From: Ruminococcaceae bacterium UBA3215
Lineage (GTDB): Bacteria > Bacillota > Clostridia > Oscillospirales > Ruminococcaceae
Direction of reading: 5' to 3'
NCBI GenBank assembly: GCA_002363155.1
Contig: DEWH01000005.1
Location: 1 to 64,000, forward strand
DNA length: 64,000 nt
Position 1 is the first letter of the stretch, and each line of letters starts with the position of its first letter. The notes below the pieces were generated by a model. That model saw nothing but the letters and a program-made list of their open reading frames with translations, was not told the DNA's origin and did no database searches. A program made the translations under genes and the position numbers. Positions 15,727 to 24,765 of the stretch are shown here, piece after piece.

Positions 15727-17040
15727 ATGGCAGGCTTTTCAAAGAAACCGCGCAGAAAGACAAGCGGTCAGCACCATGAAGAGAAAAAGTTCGACATGCC
15801 CGAGGATAAGGACGAGGACAGTGTCAGCTATATAACTCCGGGGCTTTTCGGGGACGATGATGACGACGATGAGCCGGATACAAGGCGGAAAGCTTCAAAG
15901 AGCCGCGTTATCTACGATGACGACGACGAGTTCGAGGAGAAGAAGAAGCCCAACATATTCGTCCGTGCTCTCCGCGCTATATTCCCCGTAAAGGGCGACG
16001 GCGTGGGCGAGTCGGTCCGCAAGATCATCTTCGATATCGCTGTAGTCGCGTTTATCATCACCGGCGGTTCGGTGCTGAAAGACGTTCTGAATGAGGCCGG
16101 AAACGTGATCATCGTTGATAAGGAGATATCGGATCTCCACGATGTCGCTTCGGCTGGAGAAGAAGGCGAGTCTCCGAAATCCGAGGAAGAAAAGATAAAG
16201 ATAATACAGGGAAAGATCGGTATTTCCGACGAAGAAGTTGAGAATATCCAGAGGGAAAAGCCCGGTATCCAGGCGGATTTTCTCGGACTCTACTCCCAGA
16301 ACTCCGATATCGTCGGCTGGATACACCTCGGCAGCAAGGACGATCCGATCGTAAATATCGACTACCCGGTAATGCAGGCGGAGGACAACGACTACTACCT
16401 CACCCACAACTTCAAGCGTGAGGACGCACCGAGAGGCGCTATATTCGCGGATTACCGCAACAAGTTCGATAACGGTACGCTTTCCGGAAATACTATCCTC
16501 TACGGTCACAATATGTGGAACGGAGATACGATGTTTGCGAAGCTCTCCCGTTACTACCAGCCCAAAGAGTCCACCGATCCGCTCCAGTTCTACCGTGATC
16601 ACCCGACTATCGAGTTCGATACGCTGTATAACAACGCGGACTGGAAGGTTTTTGCATGCGTATTGTTCAATACTCAGGAGGAGCTCGGCGAAGTATATCC
16701 GTACATCAACGTGCGCGATTTCGCAAATGCCGATCAGTTCAACAACTTTATCCTCGATATAATGGACAGAAGCGTGCTGTGGACAGATGTTGACCTGCAG
16801 TACGGCGACAATATCCTCACCCTTTCCACCTGCTACTACCCTTACGGCAAGGAGACTGCCGATACCCGTGTGGCAGTGTTCGCAAGAAAGGTGAGAGAGG
16901 GCGAAAGCGCGGAAGTCGATGTATCAAAGGCTATGCGCAACCCCGATCCGCTGCTGTTCGCATACGAGTACCGCGTAAAGGGCGGTTCGTGGGGCGGACG
17001 CAAATGGGACAGCTCAAAGCTGCTCAGCTATAACGGTTAA
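15727..17040 (+). CDS. Class B sortase (1 of 3)
   Basis: 437 aa. An acidic cytoplasmic N-terminus (about 90 residues) precedes one membrane helix (about 98-115), a linker and a sortase domain. The catalytic triad is visible: His261 in LYGHNMWNG, Cys369 in TLSTCYYP and Arg381 in ADTRVAVFARKV. WIHLGSKDDPIVNIDYPVMQAEDNDYYLTHNF-type spacing is class B. Sortases cut a sorting motif and join proteins to peptidoglycan or to each other. No substrate with an obvious sorting signal lies in the window. AAAGGAG precedes the ATG. It is the first of three related genes in a row. Confidence 0.92.
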   Translation: MAGFSKKPRRKTSGQHHEEKKFDMPEDKDEDSVSYITPGLFGDDDDDDEPDTRRKASKSRVIYDDDDEFEEKKKPNIFVRALRAIFPVKGDGVGESVRKIIFDIAVVAFIITGGSVLKDVLNEAGNVIIVDKEISDLHDVASAGEEGESPKSEEEKIKIIQGKIGISDEEVENIQREKPGIQADFLGLYSQNSDIVGWIHLGSKDDPIVNIDYPVMQAEDNDYYLTHNFKREDAPRGAIFADYRNKFDNGTLSGNTILYGHNMWNGDTMFAKLSRYYQPKESTDPLQFYRDHPTIEFDTLYNNADWKVFACVLFNTQEELGEVYPYINVRDFANADQFNNFILDIMDRSVLWTDVDLQYGDNILTLSTCYYPYGKETADTRVAVFARKVREGESAEVDVSKAMRNPDPLLFAYEYRVKGGSWGGRKWDSSKLLSYNG

Positions 17041-17150
17041 GAACGGAAAAACGGCGCGGAGCCGGAGTCGGTCTGTGTAGGGCAGATCGCGCGCGGTCCG
17101 CGGCGGAATATCCGATAAGAAACAAGTATATATAAAGGAATGAAAAAACT

Positions 17151-18278
17151 ATGTCAAGATCAGGTAAATTCAAGAGAATAGCGGCACTTGCGGCAGCCGT
17201 GAGCATGGTAATGGCAGCAGGTTCCTGCGGTGAAAGCAATCAGCCGGAACAGACTTCCGACTCCACCGAGTCCGCTGTTGAAACATCGGCTCCCGAGGAA
17301 TCCACCACCGAGGCGAAAACATCGAAAGTTCCGCTGGTCACCACCACTACGACTACCACCCCCGCTCCCCTGCCGGTAATGTCGGACGAGGTACCTGCCG
17401 AGAACACGGACTTTGCTTCAGTCGGCAGCCCCAAGACATTTGAGGAATACTATAATATCAACAAGGATATGATCGGCTGGATCAATATCTATATCCCCAA
17501 CGAGAACGATATCAATGAGCCTGTGGTACAGGGCGAGGACAACACCTACTACCTTACCCATGACTTCCTCGGCACCGAGGTAAAGGAAGGCGCTATATTC
17601 GCAGACTTCAAGTGCGCTTTCACCACCAGAACAAGACCTGCAAACACTATCCTCTACGGTCACAACATGGCTTCCGGAAAGAGCTTCGCAAAGCTCACAA
17701 GATACTGCACATGGAACACCAGCAAGATCACCGGTCAGAGACTCGGCATAAGCCAGTACATAGCGGCTCCTACCGTTACATTCGATACGGTCTGGGAAAA
17801 GGGCACATACAAGGTATTCGCGGCTATCTTCGTCAATACCGAGGAAAAGAACGGCGAAGTGTTCAAGTACTACAAGCAGAGAACGATCTCCGGTGAGGGC
17901 GAGTTCTACGACTACATCGGCAAGATCATGGACAGAAGCCTCTTCTTCACCGATGTTGACCTTGAGTACGGCGATGAGCTGCTCACCCTCTCCACCTGCT
18001 ACTACCCGCTCACCAAGCAGGCTGCGGATACCCGTTTCGTTGTATTCGCAAGACGCGTAAGAGAGGGCGAGAGCGCGGAAGTTGATACTTCCAAGGCTAT
18101 CGAGAATCCGAACCCGCTTTACTTCGACTACTACTACCAGGTGAACGGCGGTTCATGGAAGGGCAGAAACTGGGATACAGATCCCAACAGCACCGATACC
18201 ACCAAGACACATCTGAAGATAAAGGGCTTTGACGAATATTACAAATCGCATGAGACAACTGCGAGCACAGAGGGTTGA
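17151..18278 (+). CDS. Class B sortase (2 of 3), probable lipoprotein
   Basis: 375 aa. The signal peptide ends in AAGSC, a near-lipobox with Ala instead of Leu at -3. A Ser/Thr/Glu-rich linker with a TTTTTT run follows. The sortase domain has His171 (LYGHNMASG), Cys283 (TLSTCYYP) and Arg295 (ADTRFVVFARRV). Its domain closely resembles that of sortase 1, which implies duplication. If lipidated, it would be an unusual sortase held by lipid instead of a helix. AAAGGA precedes the ATG by 11 nt. Confidence 0.9.
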   Translation: MSRSGKFKRIAALAAAVSMVMAAGSCGESNQPEQTSDSTESAVETSAPEESTTEAKTSKVPLVTTTTTTTPAPLPVMSDEVPAENTDFASVGSPKTFEEYYNINKDMIGWINIYIPNENDINEPVVQGEDNTYYLTHDFLGTEVKEGAIFADFKCAFTTRTRPANTILYGHNMASGKSFAKLTRYCTWNTSKITGQRLGISQYIAAPTVTFDTVWEKGTYKVFAAIFVNTEEKNGEVFKYYKQRTISGEGEFYDYIGKIMDRSLFFTDVDLEYGDELLTLSTCYYPLTKQAADTRFVVFARRVREGESAEVDTSKAIENPNPLYFDYYYQVNGGSWKGRNWDTDPNSTDTTKTHLKIKGFDEYYKSHETTASTEG

Positions 18279-18286
18279 TGAACTGA

Positions 18287-19405
18287 ATGCCGGAACTTGA
18301 TCTGTCACAAAACAAAAAGACCCCCGCAAAGCGCCGCCCGCCCAAAAAGCGGAAGCAGATGGGCCCCGTAGAGACGTTTTTCAGCGGCATACTCCCGTGG
18401 AAGGGCGATTCGACGGGCGAGGCGGTAAGAAAGATCGTACTTCTCGTTTCTATCATCGTTCTCTTTGCGGCAGGGTTCATAATGCTCGACTTCTATGTTC
18501 TCCGCGACAGCAGGAACAATCAGGAAGTCCAGAGCTATGCCGAGCAGAAGGAGGAGAATGCCTCCGATGATGTCATAACCGTCCTTATGGATACGGACGA
18601 CGATGATGATGCGAACAGCGGCGGCAGTACCGAAAAGAAGGAAGTCGAGATACTCGCGGAATACAAATCCTTCTACGAGCGCAACAATGACTTCGTGGGC
18701 TGGATAGAACTGTATCCGTACATACAGATGCCGGTAGTCCAGTACTCCGACAACGAATACTACCTGCACCACAATTTCGACGGCGGTGCCAACGAGAACG
18801 GAACCATCTTCGCGGATTACCAGGGCAAGATCACTGCGGATAAGATGCCCGGAAACCTGCTGCTTTACGGTCACAATCTCATAACCAACAACTTCTTCCA
18901 GCCTCTTTCCCATTACCGCAAAGAGGGTATGGACTTCCTGAAGCACAACTACCTTATCCAGTTCGACACGCTCTACAACCGCAACCGCTACTTCGTTTTC
19001 TCGGTATTCCTTACCAACACGAATGAGCAGCACGGTGAGGTGTTCAAATACTGGAACAAGGTAAACTTCTCGTCAAAATCCGACTTTGACAACTACATCG
19101 CGGAGTGCCTCGACAGGAGCTACTTCTACACGGGAGTTGACCTCGAATACGGCGACGAGATAATCACGCTTTCCACCTGCGATTTCTCCATGTTCAACGA
19201 TATGCGCCTTGTCGTAATGGCAAGAAAGGTGCGCGACAATGAGGGACTTACCCTCGATACATCGAAGTTTATCGACAATACCGGATTTGACGACAACGGA
19301 AATGTCAAGCGCAAGATGTTCGACGCGTACTACAAGAACTATGCCTGCGAATGGGCAGGAAGAAAGTGGGATCGCTCCTACATCAAGGATTTCAAGGAAG
19401 AATAA
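18287..19405 (+). CDS. Class B sortase (3 of 3)
   Basis: 372 aa. A basic N-terminus (KKTPAKRRPPKKRKQ) leads into a membrane helix (about residues 48-68), an acidic linker and a sortase domain. The triad is His196 (LYGHNLITN), Cys298 (TLSTCDFS) and Arg307 (MRLVVMARKV). It is more divergent than sortases 1 and 2 (TLSTCDFSMF replaces TLSTCYYP), so it may have another substrate. It starts 8 bp after the previous stop with a weak ribosome site, suggesting translational coupling. Confidence 0.9.
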   Translation: MPELDLSQNKKTPAKRRPPKKRKQMGPVETFFSGILPWKGDSTGEAVRKIVLLVSIIVLFAAGFIMLDFYVLRDSRNNQEVQSYAEQKEENASDDVITVLMDTDDDDDANSGGSTEKKEVEILAEYKSFYERNNDFVGWIELYPYIQMPVVQYSDNEYYLHHNFDGGANENGTIFADYQGKITADKMPGNLLLYGHNLITNNFFQPLSHYRKEGMDFLKHNYLIQFDTLYNRNRYFVFSVFLTNTNEQHGEVFKYWNKVNFSSKSDFDNYIAECLDRSYFYTGVDLEYGDEIITLSTCDFSMFNDMRLVVMARKVRDNEGLTLDTSKFIDNTGFDDNGNVKRKMFDAYYKNYACEWAGRKWDRSYIKDFKEE

Positions 19406-19475
19406 ATGAATATGCTGCAAGGCGGCTGACTGCCGCTTTGCGCTGTTTTACGACAAAACAACAGGAGGTGAGACT

Positions 19476-20990
19476 ACGGAAAAAGGTTCTGTCATCAAGA
19501 TCACGATAGCGCTTATGATCATATCCCTCTATGTGTTCCTGTTCGGGATAATGGGTACTATCGACAGCATCGACGTAAGCATCGGTGCAGAAGAAGAGAC
19601 CAAATCGGCTGAGATAAAGATAGCCGCTCCCGCAGTCACATCTGCCGTCAATGAGGACGGAATGGCAGTCTATACATACGCGACACGGCTCAACGTGTAC
19701 AATGCCCACAAGCCCATGCTTGCCGACTACACGAGAACCGAGACTATGCTGCTCATACCGTCGGAGGACGATACCACATCGGCAGTAACTACTGCCGCCA
19801 CCGAAAGCGCAGATTTCGTGATGAGCGGCGACGATCTGAACTACACCGTACCGGTCACCACCACGACTGCCGCACCGGAAACAGAAACGACAACAGAAGC
19901 GACTACGACGGTTCCGGAAGCCACAACTACTCCGGCGCCCACGACTGCGGCTCCCGATATCTCTTCCGAGACGACTACGGTTCCGCCTGTAACGGAAGTT
20001 GATGATGAAGATGATATCGAAGATGCGGAAGAGACTGACGAAGACGATGCTCCGCTCAATCTCCGTGAAGACGCAGAGGACGATATTGACGGCGGAAATG
20101 TCACGATAGTAACGACTTCCGCTCCCGAATCGGAAACATCACAGACTGCCGCTTCCGAAGAAACTACGGCTTCCGATGTTTCCGGCAACAACGAGATCTT
20201 CACGGTAAATGCCGGCGGTACGATAATCACCGACACGGCGCTTAATATAGTTTCGGCTGCGGTAATGGCTGAGATCAGCGATGTATTCGATGATGAAGCA
20301 ATAAAGGCGCAGGCGATAGCTGCGTACACTTATATCAAGTACTACAACCTCAACAATCAGAAAGCGTATATTGCCAGGTCAACGCCGAGCCAGAAAGTCA
20401 AGGATCTCGTAAGTCAGGTCATCGGCAAGGGCTTATACTACAACGGAACGCTGATACAGGCGGTTTACACCGCTTCAACAGCGGGAAGAACAGCCTCGTC
20501 GAAGAGCGTCTGGGGCATGGATTATCCGTATCTCAAGAGCATCGACACCGGATTTATCGACAAGGAATACGACATCAACTATGGCAGGAAGGTGACATTC
20601 ACCTCCGATGAGATGAAGGAGTATGTAAGGAGCAGCACGGGAATCGAGCTGTCCGGCGATCCCTCACAATGGTTCACGATCGAATCCTATGTTGACGAGA
20701 TTTTCGTCGGGCAAATGACGGTAGGCGGACAAAGCACGTTTAACAACGGAACACGCGACGTGAAGATCACGGGACGAGTATTCCGCGAAACGATAATGAA
20801 CTTTGATATCCGCTCTTCCTGCTTCGAGATAAGCTACGATGCCGGCACAGACGAGTTCACGATCACGACTTACGGTTACGGTCACTGTGTAGGTTTGAGC
20901 CAGCACGGCGCTAATATCCTTGCTTCCCAGTACGGATACACCTACGATCAGATCCTCGCTTTCTACTACCCCGGCGCTGAGATCCGCTGA
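19476..20990 (+). CDS. SpoIID/LytB-domain protein, apparent ACG start
   Basis: About 504 aa. A strong AGGAGG (19463-19468) lies exactly 7 nt before an in-frame ACG at 19476. Starting there gives M-EKGSVIKITIALMIIS, a complete signal anchor. The first in-frame ATG (19515) lies 46 nt from the site and cuts off the anchor's basic start. A long acidic, Thr/Glu-rich linker (about residues 100-245) precedes a SpoIID domain: KAQAIAAYTYIKYY, YTASTAGRTASS and GYGHCVGLSQHGANILA. SpoIID proteins are lytic transglycosylases acting on amidase-trimmed peptidoglycan in engulfment. This one follows three sortases, so a vegetative wall-remodelling role is equally likely. The stop runs into a family A repeat. 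Confidence 0.85.
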   Translation, partial: TEKGSVIKITIALMIISLYVFLFGIMGTIDSIDVSIGAEEETKSAEIKIAAPAVTSAVNEDGMAVYTYATRLNVYNAHKPMLADYTRTETMLLIPSEDDTTSAVTTAATESADFVMSGDDLNYTVPVTTTTAAPETETTTEATTTVPEATTTPAPTTAAPDISSETTTVPPVTEVDDEDDIEDAEETDEDDAPLNLREDAEDDIDGGNVTIVTTSAPESETSQTAASEETTASDVSGNNEIFTVNAGGTIITDTALNIVSAAVMAEISDVFDDEAIKAQAIAAYTYIKYYNLNNQKAYIARSTPSQKVKDLVSQVIGKGLYYNGTLIQAVYTASTAGRTASSKSVWGMDYPYLKSIDTGFIDKEYDINYGRKVTFTSDEMKEYVRSSTGIELSGDPSQWFTIESYVDEIFVGQMTVGGQSTFNNGTRDVKITGRVFRETIMNFDIRSSCFEISYDAGTDEFTITTYGYGHCVGLSQHGANILASQYGYTYDQILAFYYPGAEIR

Positions 20991-21160
20991 GAGGTTTTGA
21001 GAGACTTTGAGAGACTTTGAGAGACTTTTAGAGACTTTTAGAGACTTTTAGATTTTTTGCCCTACGCGGGCGGCGGCGGGGAACGCCCCGCCCCGAAATG
21101 CGTAGCGACATTCTTCTATCGGCGGGTGCGCCACCTCGGTTAGTTATATTCTTCTATACA
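20988..21160. repeat. Family A gene-end repeat, SpoIID side
   Basis: TGA of the SpoIID gene continues as GAGAGACTTT units (six or more), then a GC-rich block with GGGGAACGCCCC and CGAAATGCGTAGCGACATTC...CCTCGGTTAGTTAT. That block is nearly identical to the one at 7340-7391. Confidence 0.85.
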
Positions 21161-21165
21161 TAATA

Positions 21166-21203
21166 AAAAGACTGCTGAAAGCTAACAAGTTCAGCAGTCT
21201 TTT
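21166..21203. terminator. Bidirectional terminator, SpoIID and ComFB-like genes
   Basis: AAAAGACTGCTGAA (21166-21179) pairs perfectly with TTCAGCAGTCTTTT (21190-21203). It serves the two converging genes. Confidence 0.9.
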
Positions 21204-21209
21204 GTTATT

Positions 21210-21412
21210 TCTCAAACGGGGTCTTTGCCAACCCCACTGCATTTAAGTCCACACACGCCCATAGCTGTGTGCTATGAAATACTGCATTTGTTTAGGGGAT
21301 CCAACCCCCTTTTTTAAAGGGGGTTGGCGGGGTGGTGAGGGGCAGAGCCCCTTCTCTCAAAATCTCTCAAAAAGTCTCAAAAAGTCTCAAAAAGTCTCTC
21401 AAAACTCTCTCA
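21210..21412. repeat. Family A gene-end repeat, ComFB-like side
   Basis: Read on the minus strand from the ComFB-like stop: TGAGAGAG, five GAGACTTTTT-like units, GGGGCTCTGCCCC, a CCAACCCCCTTT hairpin, CCCCTAAACAAATGCAGTA and a tail ending GCAGTGGGGTTGGC. It is the same order as at 7450-7650. Confidence 0.85.
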
Positions 21413-21811
21413 TCAATGTCTCGGGTTGGACTTGACGAACATGACGGCTTTAGTGATGACGCGGATAGCTTCGCTGCGCATCTCAGCCGCGGCTCGGTTC
21501 ACCTCGTCGGCATCGGACTTGCGTTTTACACGCACGATGCGCTCCGGCAGGTTTTTAAGGATCTCCGCAGTCACCGCAGATATGCAGATATCGCAGGTGC
21601 AGCAGTGAAAACGCTCCATTATGCCTCCGAGCTGCTCGTTTATCAGCAGAAAACCTACATTGACAAACTGCGTCCCGTTGTCCGACTTCATGAAAACTGC
21701 GGGAACAGCTTCCTTTTCCGGAGCCTTGAATGCCGGATTTGTAAGTACCGGCTGCTCCTGTGAGCCGTCAAAAAGTCCGAGTACTTTGCCTGTCTTTGCT
21801 GTATGTGCCAT
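21413..21811 (-). CDS. ComFB-like protein, possible c-di-nucleotide receptor
   Basis: 132 aa. The second half carries the ComFB hallmark: a cysteine cluster FHCCTCDIC (about residues 68-76) followed by ISAVTAEILKNLPERIVRV, equivalent to the D-V-x-A-x-A-L-N-x-L-P-P-x-Y-V block. ComFB is encoded in the comF competence operon of Bacillus subtilis, and relatives in cyanobacteria and Bacillus have been reported to bind cyclic di-nucleotides. The N-terminal 55 residues are unassigned. It starts 3 bp after the ParA-like gene, so the two are surely co-translated. That function is recalled, not shown here. Confidence 0.72.
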   Translation of the reverse strand: MAHTAKTGKVLGLFDGSQEQPVLTNPAFKAPEKEAVPAVFMKSDNGTQFVNVGFLLINEQLGGIMERFHCCTCDICISAVTAEILKNLPERIVRVKRKSDADEVNRAAAEMRSEAIRVITKAVMFVKSNPRH

Positions 21812-21814
21812 ACC

Positions 21815-22639
21815 TTACAACTCCACCGGTCTGTTCTTGGGAGGACGTCCGCGTCCGAGCTTCTGCTCCGTGCGCTTCGGCTTCTCCATGCCAAGTATCT
21901 CGTATGTCAGATCCATAAATTCACGCGCGGACTTTGAGCGCGGCGCATACTCGATGATCGTCTTTGCGTGCGCAGGCGCTTCCGCTACAATTACACTTCC
22001 GCTTATCTTCTGCTCGAATACGTCTGTGTCAAGCTGCTCGGCAATGATGTTCGCAAGCTCCTCGACTTCCTTCGTGAGCACAAGCCTCGGCGAGTACTTG
22101 TTAAGCAGTATCCCGCGTATCTCAAGCGACGGATTGTAATACTTCTTTACCGCGAAGATCGTCTCTTTGAGCTGCGCTATGCCCTGCAGGGAAAGGATCT
22201 CCGGCACCATCGGTATAACAAGCTGATTTGAGACTGCATACGCGTTTATCGTCAGTATCGAGAGAGCCGGAGGTGTGTCAACAAGCACATAATCATATTC
22301 GTCGGAGATCGTCGAGAGATGCTCTTTCAGTATGTATTCGCGCCCTACCGATGTAAGTTCAAGCTCAACGCCGGACAGCAGGATATTCGCGGGTACTACA
22401 TCACAGCAGTTGCAGTGCTGAACCGTATCATAGATATCCGCACGGCTCTTGAACACATCATATATCGTGTACGACGAATCGGTATCGGCGCCGAGGCTGA
22501 AACTTAAGTTCCCCTGCGGGTCAAGATCGAGGGCAAGCACCTTCTTCCCCATTCTCGAAAGACAGCCGCAAAGCCCTGCGCAGGTGGTAGTCTTGCCGAC
22601 CCCGCCCTTCTGATTTGTGAACGTGATGACTTTAGCCAT
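21815..22639 (-). CDS. ParA/Soj-family ATPase with AT-hook-like tail
   Basis: 274 aa. The deviant Walker A NQKGGVGKTT (residues 8-17) and LALDLDPQGNLSFSLG, then VLVDTPPALSILTINA, define a ParA/MinD-type ATPase. No parB or parS-like site is next to it; the partner is instead the ComFB-like gene. The C-terminus has GRGRPPKNRP, which matches the AT-hook core RGRP and could grip AT-rich DNA. ParA-family proteins position plasmids, chromosomes, chemoreceptors or carboxysomes, so cargo positioning is a fair inference. I chose the ATG at 22639 because the longer form starts with TTG and lacks a good ribosome site. Confidence 0.88.
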   Translation of the reverse strand: MAKVITFTNQKGGVGKTTTCAGLCGCLSRMGKKVLALDLDPQGNLSFSLGADTDSSYTIYDVFKSRADIYDTVQHCNCCDVVPANILLSGVELELTSVGREYILKEHLSTISDEYDYVLVDTPPALSILTINAYAVSNQLVIPMVPEILSLQGIAQLKETIFAVKKYYNPSLEIRGILLNKYSPRLVLTKEVEELANIIAEQLDTDVFEQKISGSVIVAEAPAHAKTIIEYAPRSKSAREFMDLTYEILGMEKPKRTEQKLGRGRPPKNRPVEL

Positions 22640-22669
22640 AATTACTCTCAATACCCTTCTAAAACATAA

Positions 22670-22693
22670 GCGGCTGCGCTCTCACACAGCCGC
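22670..22693 (-). terminator. Hairpin between the GGDEF gene and parA-like gene
   Basis: GCGGCTG (22670-22676) pairs with CAGCCGC (22687-22693). On the minus strand it is followed by TTATGTTTT, so it may partly end the GGDEF transcript. Confidence 0.55.
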
Positions 22694-22711
22694 ATAACGT
22701 GTTTAATGCGA

Positions 22712-24685
22712 TCAGATCGAAGATGTGTAGTTACCTTCGAGGTTGCTGTCCTCAGGCTGGTAAATATGGTAGTTCGCCTTACCGTTCTTCTTAACGAAGT
22801 ACATCGCGGCATCGGCGCAGCCTACGAGCTCCTTAGGATCCTGGCTGTGCTCGGGATAGATAGCAATACCGATAGAAGCCTTGATGTTAAGGGTCGTATC
22901 AACGGACTTGGAGTAGTAGCCGCTGTACAGGTCGTCGATGATATCCATTGAAAGGACTTCGACATTCTCTACCATGTTCTGGTCGGGTACGCAGAGAACG
23001 AATTCGTCTCCTCCGAAACGTCCTGCAAATCCGGACTCGCCGGTCTTGCTCTTGATTACGTCAGCAACGAATCTGATGACCTCATCGCCGACTGCATGGC
23101 TGTAACGGTCGTTGATGAACTTGAAGTCATCGACGTCTATGAACAGCGCAGCGATCTTCTTGCCTGTGCTTCTTTCAAGCTCGGAAGCAAATTCGCGCTC
23201 GAATGTATTTCTGTTGTACAGCTGTGAGAGGAAGTCGAAGCTTGCGCGCTCCGCAAGTTTGAGTGTTGCGTTCTTTTCGCTCGTGATATCCGTGAGGACG
23301 CCGATAACTCTGAGGACTTCGCCGAGACGGTCGGTGATGCAGCGTGCTCTCATGGATACCCACATATCCTGACCTGCGGCATTCTTGATCTTGTATTCGC
23401 CGCCGATATCGCCCTTGTCCTTGAAGAGGTTTGTCATATCTCTCTTGTACTTCTCGGAATCGTCCTCGTCCATAAGGGAGTCAAGAAACTTACCGTTGTT
23501 GAGAGTTGCGCCGCTTACGTTAAGACCGATCTTCTCCTTGAAGTTATCGGAAACGAACATGGATTCTTTAGCAAAATCCCATTCAAACAGCATGTTGTCG
23601 GAGATATCCGATACTGTTCTGTGGAGCTCTTCACTCATCATCGACTCATCCATCATCTCGTTGAAGATGTTGGACATTCCGGCAAATTCCTTGCCCATAC
23701 CGTCGGTATTGATACGCTCCTTGTGGTTGCCGGCATTGATCTCCTTCATTGTGGAGAGCATTCCGAGCATCGGGTCGATAACCTTCTGTGTTGCTATAAC
23801 CATTACGAGTACGCAGATAAGGATAAGCGCAGCGATTATAACCATACCTACGATGAATACCAGCATTACCGAGCTTGAAGCCTCGGAAGCGGGATAAAGG
23901 GAGATCCATACCCAGGGTGTTCCGTTGATGTGACCGTATGCGCCGAGGTACTGACCGCTTGTGAGCTTTTCACCTGCATCGCCGACATTAGTGGAGATCA
24001 TGGAAGAAACAGCAGGCTCGATCGAGGAAGAGAGGTCTGCGCTGGGGGAAGAAGCGCTGCCGTTGAAGTTTAAAGCGGTATCGCTGTCAGCAACAACGAG
24101 GCTGCCGTGTCCGAGGAAAGCGGACGCGGTGAGGATATCTGTGATCTTCGCAGCGTCAACTACTATGGAAACATATCCTTCTCCGCCGGAAAGGGGAGCT
24201 GTTGCGGCAAATACGTTCTTCTTGTAGGAAGCCTCATTCATTGCGAACTTGGAAACGAAAGCAGAAGTCTTGGAAGAAGAGCTGTCGTCTATTCCGAAGA
24301 AATGTGTTCCGACTGCAACGCCTGCAGAGCTGTAGAGAACTCCGCCGTCCGAACCGCTTACAACGATGTCGAGCACGGAGCCGCCTGCCTTTGCGGCAGT
24401 GCTGATCGTGTCGAGGTCCGCCTTTGCGCCGTTCACGTCCTTCACCGCGGAAGCGAAGAGATCCATTCCGGCGTAGCCTGCGGCGTCGCTCATATAAGCA
24501 TCTGCGATATTTGCGATCGCTGCGCTCTGTGCGGCACCGGCTGTTGCAGCCTCATCGCTGATCACGTTCTTCGAGAATCCGAAGATCTGAATTGCGGAGA
24601 CGATCGCCAGAATGACGAGCGGCAAAACAGTAGAACCGATAAGTATTGCCCTGAGGGCGGTTTTTACTTTGATATTCATACCCAT
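22712..24685 (-). CDS. Sensor diguanylate cyclase (Cache-HAMP-PAS-GGDEF)
   Basis: 657 aa. A membrane helix at residues 12-35, an extracellular Cache-like sensor of about 225 residues, a second helix (about 272-296), HAMP (IDPMLGMLSTMKEINAGN), a PAS domain (ending in the PAC-like MWVSMRARCITDRLGEVLRVIGVLTDIT) and a GGDEF domain. RFGGDEFVLC near residue 560 is intact, and the domain ends with the usual SIGIAIYPEHSQD and ADAAMYFVKKNGKANYHIY. It should make c-di-GMP in response to an outside signal. There is no RxxD inhibition site before GGDEF. PilZ lies just upstream on the same strand, a natural receiver. Confidence 0.93.
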   Translation of the reverse strand: MGMNIKVKTALRAILIGSTVLPLVILAIVSAIQIFGFSKNVISDEAATAGAAQSAAIANIADAYMSDAAGYAGMDLFASAVKDVNGAKADLDTISTAAKAGGSVLDIVVSGSDGGVLYSSAGVAVGTHFFGIDDSSSSKTSAFVSKFAMNEASYKKNVFAATAPLSGGEGYVSIVVDAAKITDILTASAFLGHGSLVVADSDTALNFNGSASSPSADLSSSIEPAVSSMISTNVGDAGEKLTSGQYLGAYGHINGTPWVWISLYPASEASSSVMLVFIVGMVIIAALILICVLVMVIATQKVIDPMLGMLSTMKEINAGNHKERINTDGMGKEFAGMSNIFNEMMDESMMSEELHRTVSDISDNMLFEWDFAKESMFVSDNFKEKIGLNVSGATLNNGKFLDSLMDEDDSEKYKRDMTNLFKDKGDIGGEYKIKNAAGQDMWVSMRARCITDRLGEVLRVIGVLTDITSEKNATLKLAERASFDFLSQLYNRNTFEREFASELERSTGKKIAALFIDVDDFKFINDRYSHAVGDEVIRFVADVIKSKTGESGFAGRFGGDEFVLCVPDQNMVENVEVLSMDIIDDLYSGYYSKSVDTTLNIKASIGIAIYPEHSQDPKELVGCADAAMYFVKKNGKANYHIYQPEDSNLEGNYTSSI

Positions 24686-24765
24686 ACCATTCCTATCGTG
24701 TATATTTTGCGTGTGCTTCTGTACACGCTGTATCCCGGCTCATGCCGGACGGCTTTCAGCTTTCG

